A stretch of DNA of 64,000 bases from Prionace glauca (lineage: Eukaryota; Chordata; Chondrichthyes; Carcharhiniformes; Carcharhinidae): NCBI GenBank assembly GCA_037974335.1, contig CM075760.1, positions 33,799,609 through 33,863,608 on the forward strand, written 5' to 3'. The notes beneath the pieces are model-generated. The model was not told where the DNA came from and searched no databases. It worked only from the letters and a program-made list of their open reading frames with translations. Shown here piece by piece: positions 55,754-64,000 of this stretch (the first letter of the stretch is position 1; every line of letters starts with the position of its first letter). Both the position numbers and the translations under genes were made by a program.

Positions 55754-56469
55754 GTTTGCAGAGAGCTGGAAGCGGATTTGACCAGAATGGGTTGAAGTGT
55801 TTTAATCAAGAGCTGGGAAGAGGTTGAGTCATATCCGGGCCGACGTTGATTGGTTCACTACTGAAAACATCATCAGATAACATCCAATTGGTTTCAAGCT
55901 CCTTTGATCTCCAATTCAAGCAATAAACTCACAGTTCCTTCATTTCCAATTCGGCCTCTTGGCGGAAGGACAATAGCATAAAAATGAATTTGGTCATCCC
56001 AGTACAAAGGATTACATTCCTCTTCAGCCGTCATTTCAGGCAACGACCGGTCCCCTGAGTCTTGATGGCTCTGTTTCCTCATGGAGAATGACAGCATTCA
56101 TCCTTACAGCAACATAATGGTTTGTTTTCAATCATGTTTGGGATAGCAGCTATGATACGGGAGAGGATAAATGTTTAGCTGAAACATCTACTTCATAACA
56201 GGGGATGGAATAATGAATGGGCTGCGATATTTCCATTTCATGTTCCCTCACTTTGTAACTTTGTAGTTTATGAAATCCTCTTTCAGACAGGGAAATATAT
56301 CTTGCCTCCCCATTCAACAACTGATTAATCTGCAAGTTTCATTGTGATAAATAATAAAACGTGTTTTAAGTCCATCATGTTACTTGCAACCAGAACATTT
56401 TATATCGATATTGTTTGATATAGCAATACCGATACAAAACAAAGTAGTCCCTGTCAGTGTTTGAAGTCT

Positions 56470-56575
56470 CATAACACCAAATTAAAGTCCAATAGATTTA
56501 TTTGGTAGCACAAACCACTAGCTTTCGGAGCGCTGCCCCTTTATCAGGCGAATGGGAGTTCTGTCTGTACCAGGA
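56470..56575 (+). mobile_element. Inverted-end repeat element, partial
   Basis: ACCAAATTAAAGTCCAATAG followed by GCTTTCGGAGCGCTGCCCC is the 5' part of the element seen at 44.4 kb. Its other end is missing. Confidence 0.7.
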
Positions 56576-56679
56576 TATGGTGTCGTTTGTAAAAACGGAG
56601 CGCCGACTGCTAGGTTCAACCCGGTCGAACCAGCCTGCTCATGTTGGGAGCTCTGACGCTCTTTATTCCGAGGGTAGTT

Positions 56680-56890
56680 CTTCACTCAGAGGGTAGTAAG
56701 GGTATGGAATGCCCTGCCTGCAGCAGTTGTGGACTCGCCAACTTTAAGGGCGTTCAAATGGTCAGTGGATGGGCATATGGGTAACTTTGGAATAGTTCAG
56801 GTTAGAGGGTCATTAGATTGGTTCCACTGGTCGGCACAACATCGAGGGCCAAAGGGCCTGTACTGCGCTGGAATGTTCTATGTTCTATGA
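56680..56890 (+). mobile_element. LINE 3' fragment
   Basis: The remnant FFTQRVVRVWNALPAAV-like region (GTTCTTCACTCAGAGGGTAG) is followed by GGTTAGAGGGTCATTAGATT and the tail TTCTATGTTCTATG. It sits just downstream (minus sense) of the orphan leader at 57 kb and may have replaced or displaced the V exon. Confidence 0.8.
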
Positions 56891-56982
56891 CACTGAGCGG
56901 CTATGAACAAAGATCACTCACAAACTACATGGTGTGAAGAAATTGTTAAAAACAACAGATCTGATTAGAAAAATCAACTCAC

Positions 56983-57061
56983 ACAATAGCAGCAGGGTCA
57001 GAGCTCCAAGAGGAAACAGGTATTTGGTTGGGAGGGGGGCAGTGGGAGGGGATTGCTTCAT
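56983..57061 (-). pseudogene. Orphan V leader exon (57 kb)
   Basis: On minus the ATG at 57,061 opens MKQSPPTAPLPTKYLFPLGA, then LTLLLL, and ends in phase 1 at TTGT|GTGAGT, matching the leader at 51,517 (..LPVGALMLLIL). No V exon is recognisable downstream before the LINE at 56.68-56.89 kb. The 250 bases upstream match those before the 51.5-kb leader in opposite orientation. Confidence 0.65.
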
Positions 57062-57419
57062 GATAATAAAGGTGCACAAGAAGATCAATCCGGGTCTGAT
57101 TTTCAGACTGGGACTTGCAGCCGGCGCCTGGACTCTGCAATGTGGGAAGGGAAAGGAGAGGCGAGAGTTTTCCATTCGCCGCTTCAATGTGAGACTGAGG
57201 GTCCACATTATCACCGATTGGACTATTATGGGATGTCGGTCTCTGACGTTGCTCACGGTGCCACTGAGAGATTGACTGTTTCTCAAACCATTGTCCACTT
57301 GAACCGTCAATGACCCCCGGGCCCTCTCTCCACCCTGTGTGCAGCAGCAGAGTACATTGTTTCACAACGGCTGTGCTCTGTTGTCCTTCTAAATGAACAG
57401 AGCAGTTCATCGTCTGAGA

Positions 57420-57760
57420 ATTATAGAGTCTTAAAGAACAAACAGACGCCATTCGGCCCATTGCCCGCGTACTGTCTCTGTTGAAGGGTATCCACTTATT
57501 CCTAACGAACAGCTTGCTTTCTATATTGATTATATATATATTTCTCATTCCGTTTACTGCCCAAATATTAAATATCTTCGTAAATCTTCGAAATACATTA
57601 TGTCTCCATTACAGAATGACATGGATCATCGCAATTTCTAACATCGTCTGCTCAAAACACAAGTCTTCTCATCGCTCCCTCCACTTTCATAGAGTTAGCC
57701 TGAAATGCTGCCATCCATTCACCCCCTGCGAGACCAGCCGGATTAACTCTGTTTCTTTTT
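57420..57760 (+). repeat. Decayed dispersed repeat (LINE tail-like)
   Basis: The stretch begins TATAGAGTCTTAAAGAACAA and GCCATTCGGCCCATTG, a tail-type repeat, and continues as T/C-rich low-complexity sequence. No gene is supported. From 57,760 to 58,950 no recognisable element or V exon is seen. Confidence 0.5.
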
Positions 57761-58949
57761 AACCTTTTCCAAACTTGAATTGATCGGGTAGATGTCTGCC
57801 AACCACTTCTGAACAGAGGTTCTGCTCTTGTCCGGTGTGGGGGTGAAAATGCCCCAGTTGATCAAGTGGCACTCCCCTCAACACTGTGCTTCCTTATCCC
57901 AACTCCACATTTTCCAGTGTCTCACACACTGTCTGTCAGGTTAACACTGAAAGAGGAAAGAGTCTCCCGCTCAGCACTGCACATTCTCATCCCAACTCTA
58001 TCTTTCCCAATCTCTCTCACACACTGTCTCTGAGGTTAACACGAAACGAACGAAGAATCAATAAACTGATCCAAGTGTTGCGAACTGTGCTCGCGAGAAT
58101 GATGTGTTCAGCGTTAGACTTGTAGCCTTGCTTTCTGAAATCTGTGTTGTGAGTAAATATTTGATTATTGATATGTTTAATGTCATTGGCAGCTTCTTCT
58201 CCTTCTGACCCGAGTCCTTTCTCTCCTTTGATTCAGTAAAATAATAATTACTTCTTATTTTCTGGCTCATTTCCTCTAGTTTTTGTTTTGCTATGGGTTA
58301 AACAGAGGCAGCATTTTCATGAACTGAGTTGTATGTCTGTTAGTTACAGAATTGCATTCATTCACCTGTCTGAACAATCCCGCCAGATGGGGACATTTGG
58401 TTTCCCGCATTTATCATATTCAGTCTATAAATTGTTGCATTATTTGATTTATTTTATAGCGATAGGGTGGGTTGGACGGTGGTGGGTGGATGGGGTGGGA
58501 GTTCTCCTGAGAAGGAGATACCCAATATTAAGCAATAGAATGAACAGGTTGCGAGAGAGTCTGTATCATATGACGCATGCTGTGTCTGTAACTCTGCAGA
58601 CGGAAACACCCACTTTTGGGGCAGAAATTGCCCCTCCCACTGCGCTGCAGGTCCAACAAACCCCGGACGAGAGAATAACATGCCCAATAACAGAAGGCAG
58701 TCAGTATGGGTCAGAGCGACAACAGCAAAGACAGCTGACAATGCTGCTGTTATTTCTTCTTATTTTCAATTCAGAACAGCGAAGAGTTTGTAACCAGTGC
58801 GCCCCTGACGGAAGTTCTGAAACTTTCAATGTTGGGATAACGAGCAAAGTACAAATTTATCAATGGGGCAACTTCCAGTGCCCGAGTTTTAGGAGATATG
58901 TTTCAGAAAATTCAGCCGTTTAAATATCTCGTAAATACTAAACATTAGT

Positions 58950-59165
58950 TACTAGTAGGACTTAGACGTCGCTGGCTGGCCAGCATTTATCGCCCATCCT
59001 TATTTGCCCTTCGAGAGCAGTTGAGAGTCAACCACATTGCTGTGGCTCTGGAATCACATGTAGACCAGACCAGGTAAGGGCGGCAGATTTCCTTCCCGAA
59101 AGGACATGAGTGAATCAGATGAGTTTTCAGACAATGGTTTCATGGTCATCAGTAAATTCTGAATT
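58950..59165 (+). repeat. Dispersed conserved repeat
   Basis: GCCAGCATTTATCGCCCATC, GTCAACCACATTGCTGTGG and TTTCCTTCCCGAAAGGACAT mark a non-coding repeat also seen (inverted) at 16,215-16,345. Its class is not decided. Confidence 0.65.
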
Positions 59166-59578
59166 CCGGCTCTCCCCAGCACGAACTGAGTTTCTGGGTT
59201 AATAGTTTCGCGATAATATCACGGAGCCACCCCCTCTTTATTTATCATATCACTTGATTTTTACTCTGTCTATTACACTCGGTACTTTTCAATCTCGATC
59301 TCTATTTCAAAAACTTCCTCATTTTCTGTCCACTCCTCCGACAATAACTGAACTTTCCTCTGTCCTATTTTCCAATCACTCAGTCTAGTTTACATGCTCC
59401 CTCTTTCCTCTTTACCATTTCTGTTTTCAACTCTCTTCATTTCTGACGGAATTTTAATAATTAGATTCTATAATTTATTTTCAGTTGCGTCATTTCCTTT
59501 TTTGACTATTTTAAAATAATCCCATCACTCCCTCCGCCGACATTGCAGACACACAGAGTGGATCTCACAATCGGTGCA

Positions 59579-59617
59579 GGTTTTTGTATGGGACCCCCCT
59601 GTGTTTGTTACACTGTG
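59579..59617 (-). promoter_or_regulatory. 23-bp-spacer recombination signal of the V at 59.6 kb
   Basis: On minus the heptamer CACAGTG (59,617-59,611) and nonamer ACAAAAACC (59,587-59,579) are perfect, separated by 23 bases. Confidence 0.95.
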
Positions 59618-59950
59618 GCTCACGGCACAGAGATAGGTGGCGGTGTCTGTAACTCTGGCGTCTCTCACAGTCAGGGCACTGAATTTGTTGCCTCCCCCGA
59701 TTGAGGCAGTGATCCTCTCGCTTTGATCGGTCTCTCTTTTGGCCATCACCAGATGCTGGGGTGGCTGATTCGGGGACTGTCTATACCTATACCAGCTGGT
59801 AAACGCAGAGGTGGTGGTGCAGTTGATGGATATGGTTTCCTCTTCGCTGACAACCTCCCACCGAGGGAGCTGCATCACCTCATCTGCTCCAGTCACTCCC
59901 GTGAAGATCAGAGTGAAAAGCAGCAAAGAGAATCTGTAAATTCGGAGCAT
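59618..59950 (-). CDS. TCR alpha/delta V segment, intact, without a leader intron
   Basis: The frame is open from ATG at 59,950 through the leader (MLRIYRFSLLLFTLIFTGVT) into the V domain with no interruption: EVMQLPRWEVVSEEETISIN, Cys23, SWYRYRQSPNQPPQHLVMAK, and VTDTATYLCAVSH with Cys104. The core Trp is present, though WYRYRQ is two residues longer than WYRQ. The other V segments here have a phase-1 intron in the leader; this one has none. The recombination signal is perfect. CAV favours alpha. The product would be the V part of a TCR chain on T cells. Confidence 0.88.
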
Positions 59951-60594
59951 TTTTCAGATCATATAAAATTCCTGCTCAAGCAATTGTCCAAGGAGTTCAG
60001 TTTAGAATTCGGATATGTGTATAATATTCACACGAAATAACAAGGAGCCAAAAACCCGCTCCAGTTGTAACTGTGGCGTCTCTCTGTCGAGCTGACGAAA
60101 GCAGCTGAGACTCGAGCTTTATCCGCTCACGGATGTCGATTCTACTGGAATCAGAGATGGAGAATTGAAACCGGAATAAATAAACCCCATCGGTAACCCC
60201 ATGTTTCCGGTTACAAATCTCGTCCCACGTGTCTAACTAGGAAACCATTCTCCCTATCAGAACATTGACTGAACCCAGCTCAGGGTGAATCCATTCACTG
60301 GCTGCCGGCTCACCAGCTACTAACCCCACAGCACCACCGCGGACACAGGGAAATGCAGTGAGAACATCCCGAGGCAAAATATACAAGGTCAAGTTTGAAA
60401 CGGATGTTTTCAAATATCCAATTCCTGTTTTACAGAACAGGCAAAGGAAATGCTCAACATTTGGACTGTTTGGAGAATATTCATAACAAGTAATTGTGAA
60501 CCAAACACATTTCATATTTACTTTAATTTTAAAAACGTGATTTAAAATTAAATTTTAAGTATTCAGACGGTCTGATTTATTTCTTTTTGAGCAG

Positions 60595-60935
60595 GTTTTT
60601 CAGATCTGAGTCATGGAGATTCTGTCACTCTGTCGCTATCCTCAGGATGAAAGACGAAAGAAGAAACATTGAGTTTAACCTGTACCTATGATATTACAAT
60701 GATCAACTACATTTTATCCTGATACCGGCAACACTCAGCGAAACAGCGTCTATTTGTATTGAGGAAAAATTAGATATTTGTTGAAGATATAACAAATCTT
60801 GTTGAAAGCCGTTTCCCTGGAGACCTTCAGACGTCGAGTAAATTCACCAGTTTGACTATCTCTGGTCTGCAGCTGACTGACGCTGCCGTGTATCACTGCG
60901 CTTTCAGTCTCATCGTCATGGAAATCAGTCTGACT
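60595..60935 (+). pseudogene. TCR alpha/delta-like V segment with three stops
   Basis: After TTTTGAGCAG a single frame runs the length of a V domain: FSDLSHGDSVTLSLSSG, stop, KTKEETLSLTCTYDITM (Cys23), NYILS-stop-YRQHSAKQ where the Trp codon has become TGA, a TAG after VLRKN, then FTSLTISGLQLTDAAVYHCA with Cys104. A nonamer ACAAAAACT is present near 60,940 but the heptamer is degraded (CATCGTC). No leader was found. Confidence 0.85.
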
Positions 60936-61758
60936 GATGTACAAAAACTGCCTTGAACTATCGGTTGAAACCGTGTCTGCTGCACAGAATCGTGGGCAGA
61001 TGCAGCCACAATGTAACAGTCAGCCAGGCAAGAATCCTCATTAACCTGGGATCAGCCTTCACCCAAGTGTTTCCAGTATCCGGCCACTTCAGTCATCGTG
61101 CCTCTTTGAGTCTGTGAGATCACTCAGTGGTGAGTTGGCTGATATTTAAGGAAACACCTCGAGCTTTCACCACCTCGATAGGGGAACGGTTGCCCTTTTC
61201 CAGATGGGATTGTGGAAACGAAACCCTGCTCTGTAAATTGGCAGCTGCAAATTCCGGCTTGCTCATAGTAACAAAAACACTCCAGCAGGAAGGAAACATT
61301 CTGTAGTTCACTGGTCATTCGGGGAATTCTATTCTCAATGTTTGTTTTAAAGATCACAGTCGCTTCCTTGTGAAATCTCTTCATTGAGTATACACTTCCT
61401 CTGAAGCTGCAAAACTCTTGTCGGATCAAATAAATCCAGACCACAGGTCCCCGGAAAAAGGCTTCAAAATCTGATGGGGATTGAGCTGCTGAATATTAGA
61501 CAGACACCCGAACTGGATCAAATGACAATTACTAAACCAAAGAGATCAAATACATTTAAGAAGGTCAGCGATAGTCCAACTGCGAGTTGAAATTAACCAA
61601 TGCAATTCCTCAAATGTTCCTTATCTCTTGTTGAGGTTGTGTTTTGTTCTGATATTTCAGGAAGGCACCTGCGTCTCTCTCAGTGGAGGGTGAATTATTC
61701 TTTCTGTTTATCGGTGCAAGAGCACCCTCTGGTGGTACCTTTCTAGAACACCAGTGTG

Positions 61759-61798
61759 AGGTTTTGTCCGGGAACCGCTCTATCTCTGCCGCAGTGTG
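61759..61798 (-). promoter_or_regulatory. Recombination signal of the V at 61.8 kb
   Basis: On minus the heptamer CACACTG (61,798-61,792) is followed, after 23 or 24 bases depending on alignment, by GACAAAACC/ACAAAACCT. It is recognisable but one step off consensus. Confidence 0.65.
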
Positions 61799-62339
61799 GG
61801 CTCAATGGCACAGAAATACACAGCGCTGTCGGAGTGAAGAGCCCTGGCTTATTTAAGAGAGCAGTTTTGTTTCCTTTGTGCAAACAGCAGGAAGCCTGGC
61901 TCTTGAGACGAATCTCCCGTGCTTTATCCTCATTGAATATTTCGGACCTTTTCCGGTTTACTGGACGTATCAGAACAGAGATGGTTCACGGTTGGTTATT
62001 GACTGACGACACTCCGGTATTGTGCTCTGTCTTTCCTGAATTGTTAATTCAGAAGGAACCAGGAACAAGGAATCATCGTTCATGGTTCCTATAACACAAA
62101 CACAGAGTATTCCAAAAGTCAGAAATTAAACACAATTCCTGGATAAGACATTGACTGAACTCAATGTGGAGATACCGGCGTTGGACTGGGGTAAACACAG
62201 TAAGAAGTCTCACAACACCAGGTTAAAGTCTCACAAGTTTATTTGGTAGAAAACGCCAAAAGCTTTCGGTGTTTTCCCCTTCATCAGGTGTCTCACCAGA
62301 CAACAAGACCATTATTACCCGTAAGGAACAAGGGGACAT
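61799..62339 (-). pseudogene. TCR alpha/delta-like V segment with leader, broken (61.8 kb)
   Basis: The leader exon 62,297-62,339 (MSPCSLRVIMVLLS) ends in phase 1 at GTGAGA. The V exon begins at 62,088 after GTTATAG and reads SELTIQERQSTIPECRQS, then LF-stop-YVQ-stop-TGKGPKYS, where the Trp is TGA and a Gln is TAA. The 3' end, in another frame, is SDSAVYFCAIEP. An inverted-end repeat (62,163-62,289) sits in the leader intron. It is the partner of the V near 37 kb. Confidence 0.8.
62163..62289 (+). mobile_element. Inverted-end repeat element, partial, in a V leader intron
   Basis: TGTGGAGATACCGGCGTTGG, ACAGTAAGAAGTCTCACAAC and CTTTCGGTGTTTTCCCCTTC are the 5' half of the element family described at 44.4 kb. 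It is absent from the matching V at 37 kb, so it came after that duplication. Confidence 0.8.
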
Positions 62340-62344
62340 ATCGT

Positions 62345-64000
62345 AATTCCTTTAGAGTTCGACAGAAAAATACAGATTATTCTCGATGTGTTGATTCTTC
62401 TAATCTGATATAAAGTGTAACCCAGATCAGAATGTGGCTTCACTGACTCAGAAACTGAGGTTGTTTTTCAGGGATACGTCTAACTGTTCTGTGAATGTTG
62501 ATCGAAGTGACGCACCAATAAATGGGATTCGGACAGAATTATCTAGTCTGATTGCTTCTCTTTCTCTTTCTGACATTTTCAGGGTTTCTGCCTCCCTTTT
62601 CTTGTTTCTGTCGCTGTCAGTTGTACGTTCTGACTCTCTTTTCGAAGTACCATGAAAATGCGGAGTTCAGAAAATCTAACTTGTCTCGGAATCTTATGAA
62701 AAAAAAAAATCCTCACAAGAACTACTCTGTTAATAGTAGCAAACATATTTCTGTACTTTATAGATAAGTTTGAAATTACAACAGTTAGACAAAATGCTTA
62801 ATTTAGTGGGAATCAGGGCAAAATCAATTCCCTCTGCATGCGGCACAATAACAGTTGCAATCTGCAAAGTTTCGAGTTGATTTGAATTCGTTTTATTCAT
62901 TCTTTATGGCGTGCACATTGGATAAACAGAATGAGCTATCGAGATACAAGGAAAGCATTTCTCCCTTCTTTATAGTTATCTAAAATGAAGTGTGTGTTAC
63001 TCGGCATAATAATAATTACCTGATGACATAATTATACATCGATGTGAGAAACCTGTCACTTTTTCAGTCGCGCTGGCAAAATGCTTTTACCAAACCATTT
63101 ATTTTGCATGGAAAACACAAACTGCCGCCAACTTCAATAAAAAAAATTGGAAAATATTAATCTGTCAGTTTGTTTGCCCATTAGTATTGTATCGTCCAGG
63201 TATCATTCACAACTTAAGCTCCAAAGACCTTAGTGCATCAAAGTGCAGCAACGTTTGGATGGAATTATCATCTGATAACTACATCAGTTGTGTACATTAA
63301 TCCCTAAATGCAATCTCCAGGCAATAACTCCTATGGGCAATGGCGAACAATGTTCGCATAGAGTGGATGATAACAAAAGGGCAAATGGCCACCCGACCTC
63401 CTGCTGCAAACTTTCATCCCTGACAACGATATTCAATATTCACACTTCAGCAACCGGGTCCCAGGTCCAGCTGTCGAGTGACTGAACCTCTCTGTGACTC
63501 ACAAAGGCCGGCGCCTGCAGTAAGTGAACGCCGCCAGCAGATGGTGATATTGCATTATTTTCGTCACGAGACAGTGACATTCCAGTTTCAACTCACAGTT
63601 AGATTTTCTGCCTATCACCCTGACTGGAATAGTGCCTTTCCAACACTACCACCGCTATGGCAAAGGAAACTAGCAAAGTGCAATAAATGCTTGATTCGAC
63701 ATCGAAGCCCACACTCGGTAAAAATATGTTTTAAATGGTTTATTTTGGGTATATTTGTGGCATCTCCTCCACCAGTGGCCCAGAGTGAGGGGGAATTAAT
63801 ATAAGTTTCACCCTGTGTGAACTGACCATTACTTGGAGAGGTTCATGATCAAAAATATCATTCCAATAAATCTCCTGCCCAACACCAATTTTGTGCAGAG
63901 CAAGACTGCTTTGAGATAAAGATATAAAACACATACGTGTTTAAATTGTGATAAGTAAGTTATACATATTGGCCCAGAAACATGGGGGAGAATTATCATT
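62345..64000. other. V 5' flank and unassigned sequence to window end
   Basis: About 62,380-63,110 matches 37,370-38,030 (both contain GGTTGTTTTTCAGGGATA-like and GACGCACCAATAA strings) and is the duplicated 5' flank of the V at 61.8 kb. From 63,110 to 64,000 no exon, element or repeat is recognised; short open frames lack any support. Confidence 0.5.

Noticed and set aside
58288-58923. A 211-codon open frame on plus with a hydrophobic stretch (MLLLFLLIFNS)
   Set aside because: The hydrophobic part could be a V leader, but no phase-1 donor, V domain or recombination signal follows, and no duplicate supports it.

Overview
The window looks like the nuclear genome of a cartilaginous fish, most likely a shark. 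The evidence is the last constant-domain exon and membrane exons of an IgM heavy chain present twice as separate small units, rearranging V segments with V-type (23-bp spacer) recombination signals on both strands, and a heavy load of CR1-clade LINEs and tRNA-derived SINEs of the kind that fill shark genomes. No species name can be justified from the sequence alone. Genes are split by introns and most long open frames here are repeats.

Layout. (1) Positions 1-7,310 and about 26,330-31,705 are two diverged tandem copies of one unit, both on the minus strand. Each holds an IgM CH4 exon, a roughly 3-kb intron rich in GT repeats, the two membrane exons TM1 and TM2, and a 3' flank. No CH1-CH3, J, D or IgH V exon was recognised. 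Copy 1 has a CR1 LINE inside its CH4 exon. Copy 2 has a 1-base frameshift in its secretory tail and no AATAAA in the matching place, but keeps a clean membrane splice path. (2) Between and beside them lie two GPR139-like receptor genes: a two-exon, apparently intact one on plus (9,142-13,404) and a frame-broken one on minus (38,986-41,166). (3) From about 37,000 to 62,400 there is a cluster of TCR alpha/delta-like V segments. Three are intact, all on minus (46.7, 54.8 and 59.6 kb), each with a heptamer-23-nonamer signal. The plus-strand ones and two further minus ones are defective, and there are two orphan leader exons.

The rest is mobile DNA: a nearly complete CR1-like LINE with esterase-type ORF1, endonuclease and reverse transcriptase (17,070-21,720, minus) with a younger LINE nested in it, several 5'-truncated LINEs, tRNA-derived SINEs, a short repeat family with inverted ends, one small fossil of a Gypsy-type element, and many minisatellites, including an exact 17/68-bp higher-order array at 22.8-23.3 kb.

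Reading the genes together: the window appears to be an antigen-receptor neighbourhood where TCR-type V segments sit within 6-30 kb of IgM 3' exons in the same orientation. This suggests linked TCR alpha/delta and IgM loci, with the IgM units shown here reduced to CH4-TM cassettes. The linkage is seen in the sequence; any functional use of the cassettes is inference.
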